64,000 bases of DNA. It comes from Bacillota bacterium (GTDB taxonomy: Bacteria; Bacillota_I; Bacilli_A; RF39; UBA660). This document shows positions 54,242-63,699 of the stretch, in pieces. Location of the stretch: the NCBI GenBank assembly GCA_023430885.1, contig JAEYYH010000026.1, positions 1 through 64,000 on the forward strand. Reading direction: 5' to 3'. The translations under genes were made by a program, and so were the position numbers. The notes beneath the pieces are model-generated. The model saw nothing but the letters and a program-made list of their open reading frames with translations, was not told the DNA's origin and searched no databases. Numbering within the stretch: the stretch's first letter is position 1; every line of letters starts with the position of its first letter.

Positions 54242-54514
54242 ATGTCAAAAACTGATTTAGTAAACTATATTGCAGAAGAAACAGGATTAACAAAAGCTGA
54301 TTCAGCAAGAGCTTTAGAAGCTTTCGTTGGAGGAGTAACAGAAGGTCTTAAAAAAGAAGGTAAAGTTACTTTAACTGGTTTCGCTACTTTCACTGCTAAG
54401 AAAAAAGCAGCAAAAACAGGACGTAATCCTCGTACTGGTGAAGCTGTAGCTATTCCTGCAAGAGTTGCTGTAACTGTTAAAGCTGGTTCTAAATTAAAAG
54501 ACGCTTTAAACTAA
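54242..54514 (+). CDS. hup: DNA-binding protein HU
   Basis: The 90-residue nucleoid protein shows the HU pattern: SKTDLVNYIAEETGLTKA at the N terminus, GKVTLTGFATFTAKKKAAKTGRNP in the DNA-binding arm (GRNPRTGE near residues 61-68) and a C-terminal helix. Length is normal. A strong GGGAGG site precedes the ATG, and codon use looks biased as expected for an abundant protein. It is a single-gene unit with its own promoter and terminator. Confidence 0.97.
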   Translation: MSKTDLVNYIAEETGLTKADSARALEAFVGGVTEGLKKEGKVTLTGFATFTAKKKAAKTGRNPRTGEAVAIPARVAVTVKAGSKLKDALN

Positions 54515-54518
54515 TTTT

Positions 54519-54544
54519 AAAAAAAGGCTTTTCCGCCTTTTTTT
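54519..54544 (+). terminator. Terminator after hup
   Basis: AAAAAAAGGC and GCCTTTTTTT stem with a TTTTCC loop; strong. Confidence 0.9.
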
Positions 54545-54562
54545 CATGTGAGGAGGGATAAC

Positions 54563-55666
54563 TTGTTTAATATTTCACTTAAGATACTAGAAAAAATAGA
54601 ACAAACCGGATTTGAAGCATATATAGTTGGTGGATTTGCAAGAGATAATTACATAGGACGTAATAGTACTGATGTAGATATATGTACAAATGCAACTCCA
54701 AAAGAACTAAAAAATATTTTTCAAGGAAGTATGCTTCCAAAAGAACAATATGGTTCAGTTGCCGTCATATATAAGAAAATTAGATTTGATATAACAACTT
54801 ATCGTAAAGATATAAAATATCAGAATAATAGATTACCTGTTGAAATAAAATACATAAATAATTTAGAGGATGATTTGAAAAGAAGAGACTTTACTATGAA
54901 TACACTTTGTATTGATAAAGAAGGAAATTATATAGACCTATTAAATGCTAGAGCTGATATTGATAAAAAGATTATAAAAACTGTAGGAAATGCTAAAGAA
55001 AAACTAAATGAAGATTCACTTAGAATACTTCGTGCCATTAGATTTGCAACTATACTTGATTTTGAATTAGATGAAGAATTAAAGCAAGCTATAAAAGAAT
55101 ATGGCTATTTATTAAAGAAACTATCTTATTTTAGAAAAAAGGAAGAATTAGACAAGATTTTTAGCAGTATTAATGTTAAACGTGGTATAAAGTTATTACT
55201 TGAATTTGATCTTGATAAGTATTTAGATTTAAACAATTTAGATAAAATAATTATCACATCATCGCCTTTAGCAATATGGGCACAGTTGGATGTTTTAAAT
55301 ACATATAGTTTTTCAAATATTGAAAAATGTTCAATAGAAACAATAAATATATTGAAAACAAATATGTCGTTTGATAACTACGAGCTATATACTTATGGAT
55401 TATATTTGACTTCTTTAGTTGCAGAAATTAATAATATTGATAAAACTTTATTAACAAAAAGGTATATGAGTCTTCCTATAAAAAACAAAAGAGATATAGT
55501 GATTGATGGTGCTGAAATATGTAATGTTCTTAATATAAAACCATCAAAGATTATAAAAGAAATAATAGAGGATTTAGAGAAGAAAATCATTCATGGGCAA
55601 CTAGAAAATGACAAAAATCTTATAATTAATTATATTAAAAAGAATTATTCTGGAAGAGTTGAATAA
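54563..55666 (+). CDS. cca: CCA tRNA nucleotidyltransferase
   Basis: I place the start at a TTG (54563), five bases after GGAGGG; an in-frame GTG at 54548 lies before that site. The 367-residue enzyme adds or repairs the 3' CCA of tRNAs. It has the class II nucleotidyltransferase core AYIVGGFARDNYIGRNSTDVDI, TTYRKDIKY and RRDFTMNTLCIDKEG, then the EDSLRILRAIRFATIL helix region. Since tRNA-Asn in this window encodes its CCA, the role here may be partly repair. No promoter is seen after the hup terminator, so read-through may drive it. Confidence 0.93.
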   Translation: MFNISLKILEKIEQTGFEAYIVGGFARDNYIGRNSTDVDICTNATPKELKNIFQGSMLPKEQYGSVAVIYKKIRFDITTYRKDIKYQNNRLPVEIKYINNLEDDLKRRDFTMNTLCIDKEGNYIDLLNARADIDKKIIKTVGNAKEKLNEDSLRILRAIRFATILDFELDEELKQAIKEYGYLLKKLSYFRKKEELDKIFSSINVKRGIKLLLEFDLDKYLDLNNLDKIIITSSPLAIWAQLDVLNTYSFSNIEKCSIETINILKTNMSFDNYELYTYGLYLTSLVAEINNIDKTLLTKRYMSLPIKNKRDIVIDGAEICNVLNIKPSKIIKEIIEDLEKKIIHGQLENDKNLIINYIKKNYSGRVE

Positions 55667-55675
55667 TTCTTTTTT
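55637..55675 (+). terminator. Terminator overlapping the end of cca
   Basis: AAAAGAATTATTC and GAATAATTCTTTT pair perfectly around a 10-base loop, with more T after; the cca stop codon is in the 3' arm. Confidence 0.75.
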
Positions 55676-55687
55676 AATTGATATAAT
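55659..55687 (+). promoter_or_regulatory. Promoter of the prepilin-like/LRR gene
   Basis: TTGAAT, 17 bp with TGA extension, TATAAT. The -35 box lies within the terminator hairpin of cca. Confidence 0.55.
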
Positions 55688-55711
55688 TTATATATGATAG
55701 GATGCGATAGT

Positions 55712-58327
55712 ATGAATAAAAAGAAAGGTTTTACATTGGTAGAAATACTGGCTGTTGTAATAATACTTGGGGTTATAAGTATTATTGTTTATCCAGTTCT
55801 TAATAAAGTCTTAAAAGATAATAGAAAAAGAGCATTTGAGGCTAGTCTAAATGCAGTAGTTAGAGCAGCTGAATTATATAAAACAGATAATAATAATGTT
55901 TTGGGTATATTTGATTACGATGACGAAAATATTGATATAAGTAATCTAGGTAAATGGCAAGCAGGAACTTTAACTGATTCTGTTGATACTGATGGAAATA
56001 CAAAAATATATCTTACGGGATTTTATGATGGTGAATTTTGTGCCACTGGTTATGAAGGTAACTTCACAATAATTGAAGGAAAGTGTGTGGAAACACCTGA
56101 ATTATGTTTCATTATGAAAAATAACGAAATTATACAATATGAATTTGACTATAGTGCATGTCCAACGAATGTTAATATTCCTACTAGCATTGATGGTCAG
56201 GATGTTTTATATATAGGCGAAGGTGTTTTTGAAAGTTCACCTATAGCTTCTGTAATTATTCCTAATAGTATTAAAGAAATTAGAGATAATGCTTTTAATG
56301 ATAGTGCCTTGACATCACTTGATTTGACTAATGCTACATCTCTTCAAATAATTGGTTCTGGGGCATTTGAATATACACACTTAACTAATGTAGATTTTAC
56401 CAATCTTACAAGTTTAGTAGAAATAAAAGGTGCGGCTTTTGAATATTCTGGACTAACAGGAACTTTAGATTTAACAAACTCTACAAATTTAACAAGGATA
56501 TGGCCATATTCATTTGAAGAAAATCAAATATCTTCAGTTAAATTAAGTGGTTTAACTCATCTTGAAAGAATTGGAGAATATGCTTTTGAAGAAAATAATA
56601 TAACAGGAGTTTTAGAATTAACAAACATGCCAGCATTAGTATCATTAGATGATGGTGCTTTTAGCAATAATAATATAACAAGTATTAATCTAACAAGCAC
56701 TAATGTTCTAGAAAGCATTGGTCAAAATGCTTTTGCATATAATGATATTACTAATATTAATGTAGATACAATTAATAATATAATGTGGTTAGGAGCATAT
56801 GCTTTTGCATATAATGATTTAACTAGTTTCAGTTTAACGTTATTTCCAAATATCGATTATGTTTCAGCTGGTGTAGTTAATAATAATCAGCTATCTAATA
56901 GTGAAGCCTTCATATATAATGTAGTTAATGGAACAATAGAGCCTAGTATTTTGATATCATACGGTGGTGCAAGTAGAAGTAATATTGTAATACCTAGCAC
57001 TGTAGTATCAATAGGTGAGAATACTTTTTATAGTCAGGGTATAACAAGTGTTGACTTTAGTCAGGCTACTGGATTAACAAATATTGATTATTATGCATTC
57101 GCTTCCAATAATTTAACTACAATAACATTACCTAGTACGTTAATAGAAATAGGTCAATATGCATTTTCTGAAAATCAACTAGTTAGTATTACTATTCCAG
57201 AAAATACAACAACAATAGATGATTATGCATTTTACTCTAACAGATTAACTTCTGTAACATTACCCAGCACATTATTAGGAATAGGACAATATGCATTTGC
57301 TTACAATCAATTAGCTAATATTACTATTCCAGGTAATACAACAACAATAGAAAACTATGCATTTAAAAGTAATGCTACTTGGCAAACAATAACAATCTTA
57401 TCTAATGGGGTAAATAGTACATTGAGATTTAATTATGTTTGGGCTGATATTGGTTGGCCAATGGAAAAAATTCCTACTGTAGAAGTATTATCAACTCTTT
57501 CTACAGCAGCCCAAAATAATTTTGATTTTCAAAATTTTACATATTATAAAGTTGCTGTACCAACAAGTGGGCAATACAAATTTGAGGTATGGGGAGCCCA
57601 AGGAGGTTGTAACAGTGGTGGCAAAGGTGGATATTCTACCGGCTTAGTACAATTAAATAGTGGAGATACCTTATATGTTTATGTTGGTGGTAAAGGTTTG
57701 TGTTCAAGCGAAACTAGTTCTAGTCTAATGGGGGGATTTAATGGTGGCGGATTTGCTTATAAAAATAGTTATACCGCTGGTTCTGGAGGCGGTGCTACCG
57801 ACATAAGAGTAACAACTAATTCATTATATGCCCGTGTGATTGTTGCCGGTGGCGGCGGTGGTTATAGTTCTGTTGGCGGTTATACTGGCGGTTTTGGTGG
57901 AGGTTTAGTAGGTGGTTCAACATATAACAATGCTACATTTTCAGCTGGTGGTGGAACTCAAATAAATGGTGGGGTAAATGGCTGTTATTCTAATGGAAAT
58001 GGTAAATTTGGATTTGGTGGTTCATACGGTTCTGCTTGTGGTTCACTTTGGGGATATCCAATTTCTGGTGGTGGATCAGGTTGGTATGGTGGTGGAAGCA
58101 CCAGCATAAGTGCCGGCGGTGGTTCTGGTTGGATTTACACATCAACAGACTTTACAAATTGGCAATCAGGAAATGCAACAGATGCAGCACAATGGTTATT
58201 AAATAGTTCATATTATTTATTAAGTGCACAAACAATTGCGGGTAATCTTGCAATTACTAATCCAGATGGTAGCAGTGTTACAGGTCATGCAGGTAATGGT
58301 TACGCCAGAATAACATTTATAGCTTAA
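55712..58327 (+). CDS. Prepilin-like surface protein with BspA-type LRRs and a glycine-rich domain
   Basis: I start at the ATG at 55712, giving MNKKKG before FTLVEILAVV, a textbook type IV prepilin leader; the upstream ATG at 55694 would spoil it. The 871-residue protein continues with a pilin-type helix and a soluble part. A long series of BspA-type leucine-rich repeats (about residues 155-590) follows, with recurring phrases such as IPSTVVSIGENTF, LPSTLIEIGQYAF and NNNITSINL. The last ~250 residues are a Gly-rich domain: FEVWGAQGG, LYVYVGGKG, GGGATDIRV and VIVAGGGGG. That pattern is like the Gly-rich region of animal ALK/LTK receptors (Gly_rich family). It is likely a surface adhesin shown by a pilus-type anchor. 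Confidence 0.85.
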   Translation: MNKKKGFTLVEILAVVIILGVISIIVYPVLNKVLKDNRKRAFEASLNAVVRAAELYKTDNNNVLGIFDYDDENIDISNLGKWQAGTLTDSVDTDGNTKIYLTGFYDGEFCATGYEGNFTIIEGKCVETPELCFIMKNNEIIQYEFDYSACPTNVNIPTSIDGQDVLYIGEGVFESSPIASVIIPNSIKEIRDNAFNDSALTSLDLTNATSLQIIGSGAFEYTHLTNVDFTNLTSLVEIKGAAFEYSGLTGTLDLTNSTNLTRIWPYSFEENQISSVKLSGLTHLERIGEYAFEENNITGVLELTNMPALVSLDDGAFSNNNITSINLTSTNVLESIGQNAFAYNDITNINVDTINNIMWLGAYAFAYNDLTSFSLTLFPNIDYVSAGVVNNNQLSNSEAFIYNVVNGTIEPSILISYGGASRSNIVIPSTVVSIGENTFYSQGITSVDFSQATGLTNIDYYAFASNNLTTITLPSTLIEIGQYAFSENQLVSITIPENTTTIDDYAFYSNRLTSVTLPSTLLGIGQYAFAYNQLANITIPGNTTTIENYAFKSNATWQTITILSNGVNSTLRFNYVWADIGWPMEKIPTVEVLSTLSTAAQNNFDFQNFTYYKVAVPTSGQYKFEVWGAQGGCNSGGKGGYSTGLVQLNSGDTLYVYVGGKGLCSSETSSSLMGGFNGGGFAYKNSYTAGSGGGATDIRVTTNSLYARVIVAGGGGGYSSVGGYTGGFGGGLVGGSTYNNATFSAGGGTQINGGVNGCYSNGNGKFGFGGSYGSACGSLWGYPISGGGSGWYGGGSTSISAGGGSGWIYTSTDFTNWQSGNATDAAQWLLNSSYYLLSAQTIAGNLAITNPDGSSVTGHAGNGYARITFIA

Positions 58328-58348
58328 AAAGGTCTATGACCTTTTTTT
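58326..58348 (+). terminator. Terminator after the prepilin-like/LRR gene
   Basis: AAAAAGGTC and GACCTTTTT stem with TAT loop, then more T. Confidence 0.85.
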
Positions 58349-58349
58349 C

Positions 58350-58378
58350 TTGAAAAATAAAGAAATAAAAGATATAAT
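58350..58378 (+). promoter_or_regulatory. Promoter of the dus/RDD/lysS/ackA cluster
   Basis: TTGAAA, 17 bp, TATAAT; close to full consensus. An in-frame TTG that could be read as an early start codon of the dus gene is in fact this -35 box. Confidence 0.8.
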
Positions 58379-58394
58379 GTATAAAGGTGATTTT

Positions 58395-59378
58395 ATGTTT
58401 AAAATAAAGAATTTAGAAATAAAAAACAATGTCGTTCTAGCACCAATGGCGGGCATTTGTAATAGTGCATATAGAACTATTATAAAAGATATGGGATGCG
58501 GACTTATATATGCCGAAATGGTAAGTGATAAAGCGATAACATATGGTAGTAAAAAAACTATAGATATGCTTTATATGACAGATTATGAAAGACCAATTGC
58601 TCAACAAATATTTGGTAGCGATAAAGAATCATTTGTTCTTAGTGCTAAATATATATATGAAAATATGAAACCGGATATAATAGATATTAATATGGGTTGT
58701 CCTGTACCAAAAGTAGCAGTCCGTGCACAAGCAGGAAGTGCTCTATTAAAGAGTCCAGATAAAGTTAAAGAAATAGTAGAAGCAGTTGTTAAGGCTGTTC
58801 CTGTCCCTGTTACAGTCAAAATTAGAAGTGGTTGGGATGATAAGAGTATAAATGCAGTAGAAATTGCTAAAATAGTAGAGAAAGCTGGGGCTTCTGCTAT
58901 TACGATTCATCCTAGAACTAGAGCACAGGGATATAGCGGAAATGCAAACTGGGATATAATAAAGCAAGTTAAAGATGCTGTTTCAATTCCTGTTATTGGA
59001 AATGGAGATATAAAGTCCTGTTATGATGCCAAACGTATGCTTGATGAAACTGGATGTGATGCTGTAATGATAGGTAGAGGTGTACTTGGTAATCCTTGGC
59101 TTATAAAAGAGTGTATCGATTATATTGAAAAAGGAATAGAACCTCAAAAAGTACCTGTAGAAGCAAAAATAGATATGATAAAACATCATATTAATTTACT
59201 TAGAAAAACTAAGTGTGACAAGCTAGCTTTACTTGAAATAAGAAGCCATGCTACTTGGTATTTAAAGGGGATAAAAAATAGTAGTGGTTTACGAAGTGAA
59301 ATTTGTCACGCAGCAAGTATTAATGAATTATTAAATATGTTAGATACTTTTTTAAAGGAGAAAAAATATGAATGCTAG
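58395..59378 (+). CDS. dusB: tRNA-dihydrouridine synthase (DusB-like)
   Basis: I start at the ATG at 58395 after AAGGTGAT, downstream of the promoter. The 327-residue flavoenzyme reduces uridines in the tRNA D loop. Motifs: VVLAPMAGICNSAYR (FMN site), IDINMGCPVPKV with the catalytic Cys, ITIHPRTRAQGYSG and VIGNGDIKS, and MIGRGVLGNPWL. The order of motifs is that of bacterial DusB. It overlaps the next gene by 11 bp. Confidence 0.93.
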   Translation: MFKIKNLEIKNNVVLAPMAGICNSAYRTIIKDMGCGLIYAEMVSDKAITYGSKKTIDMLYMTDYERPIAQQIFGSDKESFVLSAKYIYENMKPDIIDINMGCPVPKVAVRAQAGSALLKSPDKVKEIVEAVVKAVPVPVTVKIRSGWDDKSINAVEIAKIVEKAGASAITIHPRTRAQGYSGNANWDIIKQVKDAVSIPVIGNGDIKSCYDAKRMLDETGCDAVMIGRGVLGNPWLIKECIDYIEKGIEPQKVPVEAKIDMIKHHINLLRKTKCDKLALLEIRSHATWYLKGIKNSSGLRSEICHAASINELLNMLDTFLKEKKYEC

Positions 59379-59961
59379 TTTTTTAAGAAGACTTTTAGCA
59401 TATTGTACAGATATGTTTGTATTAGGTATTATTATAACCTTATCATTGTTACTTTTTAGCAATGGTAATGTTAAGAATATTGAAACATTAAATAATGAAG
59501 TTAACCAAATAAATGAACAACTACTTGAAGAAGAAATAACTATGGAAAACTATATATACAGGTATGCAGAGCTAAATTATCAAATAGACAAAATGTCTGT
59601 TATTGATAATATATTAAATACGTTATATATAATTTTATTATTTATTTACATTCCATTTCTATTTAATGGTCAAACTATAGGTATGAAACTAAGTAAAATA
59701 AAAATAGTGAAAGATAGTGGCAAACCAGCTACTCTTAATGACTATTTATTTAGAAGTATTTTAATATACTCTTTAGGTTATTTATTTATTACTTTAGCAA
59801 TAGTATACATAGTACCAAGTTTAGCATACTTTACAATATCATCAATTTTAGTGATTTTAGAATTTTTACTAGTATTTATAAGTGTTTTTATGATATTATA
59901 TAGGCATGACCAAAAAGGGTTGCATGATATTTTAACAAAAACAAAAGTAATGAAAATATAG
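59368..59961 (+). CDS. RDD family membrane protein
   Basis: The 197-residue product starts FLRRLLAYCTDMFVLGIII, the RDD signature with conserved Arg and Asp in the first helix. It has four or five membrane segments (about 10-32, 82-100, 126-145 and 150-175). Between the first two is a charged coiled stretch (about 35-80) with EVNQINEQLLEEE. AAAGGAG fixes the start. RDD proteins may move small solutes; the role here is unknown. Coupled to dusB by overlap. Confidence 0.85.
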   Translation: MNASFLRRLLAYCTDMFVLGIIITLSLLLFSNGNVKNIETLNNEVNQINEQLLEEEITMENYIYRYAELNYQIDKMSVIDNILNTLYIILLFIYIPFLFNGQTIGMKLSKIKIVKDSGKPATLNDYLFRSILIYSLGYLFITLAIVYIVPSLAYFTISSILVILEFLLVFISVFMILYRHDQKGLHDILTKTKVMKI

Positions 59962-59971
59962 AGGTGAAGAA

Positions 59972-61453
59972 ATGAGAGAATTTACAGAACAAGAATTAGT
60001 TAGAAGAGAAAAAGCGGAAGCAATAAGAGAATTAGGTTTAGACCCATATGGACAAAGATTTGATAGAACACATAAATCTGGAGAATTAAAAAGTATATAT
60101 GGCGAAAAAACTAACGAAGAATTAGAAGAAATGAATGTAGAAGTAAAAGTAGCTGGACGTATCATGACAAAACGTGGTAAGGGAAAAGCTGGTTTTATGC
60201 ATATTCAAGATAAAGAAGGTCAAATTCAAATATATGTAAAAATTGATAATGTTGGTGAAGAAAATTATGAACTATTTAGTAAAGCTGATTTAGGAGATAT
60301 AGTTGGTATAGAGGGAACTTTATTTATTACTCATACTGGTGAATTATCAGTAAGAGCTAGTAAATATATACATTTAGTAAAAGCATTAAAACCACTTCCT
60401 GAAAAATTCCATGGTTTAACTGACATCGAAGAAAGATATCGTCGTCGTTATGTTGATTTAATCATGAACGAAGACTCTAAAAAGATAGCTTTAACTAGAC
60501 CAAAAGTAATTCGTACAATTCAAAATTATATGGATGCCCAAGGATTTATAGAAGTTGAAACACCAATCCTTCAACCTATACTTGGCGGAGCAAACGCAAG
60601 ACCATTTGTAACTCATCATAATGCATTAGATATGCCATTCTATTTAAGAATAGCTTTAGAATTACCTTTAAAAAGATTATTAGTAGGTGGTCTTGAAGCG
60701 GTATATGAAATAAGTAGAGTATTTAGAAATGAGGGAGTTGACCCACGTCATAATCCTGAATTCACTTTAATGGAAGCTTATTTAGCATATTCTGATTTAG
60801 AAGGTATGATGGTTTTAACAGAAGGTATGTTCCAAAAGATTGCTACAGATGTATGTGGTACTTTAGAACTTGAATGGAATAACAAAACTATTAATTTAGC
60901 AGGACCATGGAAAAGAGTTCATATGGTAGACGCAATAAAAGAAGCATGTGGTGTAGATTTTTGGAAACAAATGACTTTAGAAGAAGCAACAGCTCTAGCT
61001 AAAGAACACCATATACCAGTAGAACCACATTTCACTATTGGCCATGTTATTAATGCATTCTTTGAAACTTATGTTGAAGAAACATTAATTCAACCAACAT
61101 TCTTATATGGACATCCAGTAGATATTTCTCCACTTACTAAGAGAAATCCAAAGGATCCTAGATTTGTTGATCGTTTTGAATTATTTATAGATGGCAAAGA
61201 ATTTGCAAATGCATATACTGAACTTAATGATCCAATTGATCAATACGATAGATTTGTAGAGCAATTAAAAGAACATGACCTTGGTAATGAAGAAGCAAAT
61301 GAAATGGATATGGACTTTGTTGAAGCCCTTGAATATGGTATGCCACCAGCTGGTGGAGTAGGATACGGTATTGACCGTTTATGTATGCTTATGACAGGAA
61401 GCGCATCAATAAGAGATGTATTATTATTCCCACACATGAAGAGTAAGAACTAG
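59972..61453 (+). CDS. lysS: Lysyl-tRNA synthetase, class II
   Basis: The 493-residue protein has an OB anticodon domain (VAGRIMTKRGKGKAGFMHIQD) and class II motifs. Motif 1 lies around FIEVETPILQPILGGANARPF, motif 2 is EISRVFRNEGVDPRHNPEFT, and motif 3 is GYGIDRLCMLMTGSASIRDVLLFPHM. Length is normal. GAGGTGA precedes the ATG. Follows the RDD gene by 10 bp and precedes ackA by 8 bp. Confidence 0.97.
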   Translation: MREFTEQELVRREKAEAIRELGLDPYGQRFDRTHKSGELKSIYGEKTNEELEEMNVEVKVAGRIMTKRGKGKAGFMHIQDKEGQIQIYVKIDNVGEENYELFSKADLGDIVGIEGTLFITHTGELSVRASKYIHLVKALKPLPEKFHGLTDIEERYRRRYVDLIMNEDSKKIALTRPKVIRTIQNYMDAQGFIEVETPILQPILGGANARPFVTHHNALDMPFYLRIALELPLKRLLVGGLEAVYEISRVFRNEGVDPRHNPEFTLMEAYLAYSDLEGMMVLTEGMFQKIATDVCGTLELEWNNKTINLAGPWKRVHMVDAIKEACGVDFWKQMTLEEATALAKEHHIPVEPHFTIGHVINAFFETYVEETLIQPTFLYGHPVDISPLTKRNPKDPRFVDRFELFIDGKEFANAYTELNDPIDQYDRFVEQLKEHDLGNEEANEMDMDFVEALEYGMPPAGGVGYGIDRLCMLMTGSASIRDVLLFPHMKSKN

Positions 61454-61461
61454 GAGGAAGT

Positions 61462-62640
61462 ATGAAAGTATTATCAGTTAACGCAGGTAGTTCATCATTA
61501 AAATTTCAAATGTATGAAATGCCAGAAGAAAAAGTTTTAATTTCAGGAGTATTCGAAAGAATAGGTATAGACGGAAGTTTTTATACAATTAAAATAAATG
61601 GTGAAAAAATAAAGAAAGAAGTTTCTTTATCAAATCATAAAGTGGCTTTTGAAATTTTAGTTAAAGAATTATTAGATAATAAAGTAGTAGAAAATTTAGA
61701 TGAAATAAAAGGTATTGGCCATAGGGTAGTTCAAGGTGGCGATTATTTTGATAAAACTGTAGTTGTTGATGAGGATGTTATTGCTAAAATAGATGAATTA
61801 TCATCTTTAGCACCACTTCATAATCCTGCTGCTATAACAGGTATTAAAGCAGCCCAAGCTGTAATTAAATATGCTGTTCAAACTGCTGTATTTGACACTG
61901 CTTTTCATCAAACAATGGATGAAGTGAATTATATGTATGCTGTACCTTATTCATGGTATACAGATTATAAAATAAGAAGATATGGCGCTCATGGTACAAG
62001 TCATAAATATGTATCAGTTAGAATGAACGAGATATTGGGCAGATTAAATACAAAGCTAATTACATGTCATATTGGAAATGGTGCTAGTATAAGTGCAGTT
62101 TCTAATGGCAAATGTATTAATACATCAATGGGACTTACACCTAATGCTGGTTTAATAATGGGATCTCGTTGTGGTGATATAGATGCTACTATAGTTCCAT
62201 ATATAATGAATAAAACTGGAATGACACCTAATGAAGTAGACACTGCTTTAAATAAGCAAAGCGGTTTACTTGGAATAAGTGGAGTTAGTAGTGATTCTAG
62301 AGATGTTGAAGCAGGAATAAATGATGGAAATGATAGATGTTTACTTGCTCAAAAAATGTATGTTAGAAGAGTAATTGATTATATTGCCAAATACTATGTT
62401 GAGCTTGGTGGAGCAGATGCCATTGTATTTACAGCTGGAGTTGGTGAAAATTCAATTAGTACTAGAAGAGAAATTATGGATGGTTTAAAAGTTTTAGGAG
62501 TAGAAGTAGATGAAGAAGCAAATGAAACTCGTGGACAAGAAATAATGATTAGTACAAAAGAATCAAAAATTCCATGTTATGTAATACCAACTGATGAAGA
62601 GGTAATGATTGCAAGAGACACATATGATTTTATAAAATAG
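61462..62640 (+). CDS. ackA: Acetate kinase
   Basis: Interconverts acetyl phosphate and ADP with acetate and ATP, giving ATP in fermentation. The 392-residue protein has VNAGSSSLKFQ at the N terminus, GHRVVQGGDYF (about 87-97), FDTAFHQTM, TCHIGNGASISA, and DTSMGLTP-like NTSMGLTPNAG with GSRCGDIDATI. It ends with FTAGVGENS and IPTDEEVMIARDT. Strong AGGAGG site. Confidence 0.97.
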   Translation: MKVLSVNAGSSSLKFQMYEMPEEKVLISGVFERIGIDGSFYTIKINGEKIKKEVSLSNHKVAFEILVKELLDNKVVENLDEIKGIGHRVVQGGDYFDKTVVVDEDVIAKIDELSSLAPLHNPAAITGIKAAQAVIKYAVQTAVFDTAFHQTMDEVNYMYAVPYSWYTDYKIRRYGAHGTSHKYVSVRMNEILGRLNTKLITCHIGNGASISAVSNGKCINTSMGLTPNAGLIMGSRCGDIDATIVPYIMNKTGMTPNEVDTALNKQSGLLGISGVSSDSRDVEAGINDGNDRCLLAQKMYVRRVIDYIAKYYVELGGADAIVFTAGVGENSISTRREIMDGLKVLGVEVDEEANETRGQEIMISTKESKIPCYVIPTDEEVMIARDTYDFIK

Positions 62641-62656
62641 GAAGTAGTCGATAAAG

Positions 62657-63616
62657 ATGAATAATAAGTACTATAAAATATATCGCAAGATAAAAAAATA
62701 TAATACAATAGTAATTGCTAGACATGTAGGAGCAGACCCTGATGCTTTAGGTAGTCAGATGGCATTAAAAACAGCCATCCTTGATAAGTTTCCTAAAAAG
62801 AAGGTTTATGCTGTTGGAGCACCAGCTTCGACATTTAAATATTTAGGAACACTTGATAGGTTTAGCGAAGAAATGTATGAAAACAGTTTACTTATTGTTT
62901 TAGACACTCCTGATGCAAAAAGAGTAGATGGGGTTATGCCAGAACAATTTAAATATTCAATAAAAATTGATCATCATCCATTTGTAGATGAGTTTTGTAA
63001 AATAGAATGGATTGATGATAGTGCTAGTAGTGCATCACAACTAGTATTAGAATTAATTAATAAGACACCATTAAAATTAACAAAAGAAGTAGCAGAAAAA
63101 ATATTTGTTGGAATAGTAGCAGATACGAACAGGTTTCTATTTAAATATACTACTCCAAAAACATTTAAATTGGTATCTAATATGATTAAGGATACTGATT
63201 TGGAATTTACTGAATTATACGAAAGTTTATATTTGAGACCTATAAAAGAAATTAGATTTCAAGGTTATATTGCTGATAATATGACAGTAACAGCCAATGG
63301 TTTTGGCTATATGAAAATTAGTAATGATGAACTTAAAAAATATAATGTTGATGCAGCAACTGCTGGAAATATGGTTAATAATTTTAACTATATAAATGAA
63401 GTATATGCATGGGCGATATTTTCAGAGGATGTAGCAAATGATGTTATAAGAGGTTCAATTAGATCAAGAGGACCAATAATTAATGAAGTTGCTTCACACT
63501 TTGGTGGTGGTGGCCACATATTTGCTAGTGGTGTACGTTTAAAATCTGAAGAAGATAATGACAAATTAATAGCTGAACTAGATGAAGCTTGCCGCATTTA
63601 TGCAAAAGAGAAATAG
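62657..63616 (+). CDS. nrnA: DHH/DHHA1 phosphoesterase, NrnA type
   Basis: The 319-residue protein degrades short RNA oligomers and dephosphorylates pAp in characterised relatives. Motifs: ARHVGADPDALGSQ (residues 21-34), IVLDTPD, KIDHHP (about 102-107), VADTNRFLF, and the C-terminal DHHA1 signature GGGGHIFASG. These metal ligands are intact. The ribosome site is weak (GGAAG, far from the ATG), so expression may be partly coupled to ackA. Confidence 0.9.
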   Translation: MNNKYYKIYRKIKKYNTIVIARHVGADPDALGSQMALKTAILDKFPKKKVYAVGAPASTFKYLGTLDRFSEEMYENSLLIVLDTPDAKRVDGVMPEQFKYSIKIDHHPFVDEFCKIEWIDDSASSASQLVLELINKTPLKLTKEVAEKIFVGIVADTNRFLFKYTTPKTFKLVSNMIKDTDLEFTELYESLYLRPIKEIRFQGYIADNMTVTANGFGYMKISNDELKKYNVDAATAGNMVNNFNYINEVYAWAIFSEDVANDVIRGSIRSRGPIINEVASHFGGGGHIFASGVRLKSEEDNDKLIAELDEACRIYAKEK

Positions 63617-63635
63617 ATAATTCTATTTCTCTTTT
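63604..63635 (+). terminator. Terminator after nrnA
   Basis: AAAAGAGAAATAGA and TCTATTTCTCTTTT form a perfect 14-bp stem with a TAAT loop; it overlaps the stop codon. Confidence 0.88.
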
Positions 63636-63675
63636 ATATTACAAAAATGTTATTTTATTTTGTGAACATTTCGTG

Positions 63676-63681
63676 TATAAT
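63676..63681 (+). promoter_or_regulatory. Putative -10 element before the last gene
   Basis: TATAAT 19 bases before the ATG at 63700 and just before an AGGAGG site; no clear -35 box. Confidence 0.4.
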
Positions 63682-63699
63682 TTATATAGGAGGATAGTT

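Noticed and set aside
58350..58394. TTG start extending the dus gene by 15 residues
   Set aside because: The TTG is part of the -35 box of a near-consensus promoter; the ATG at 58395 has a proper ribosome site.
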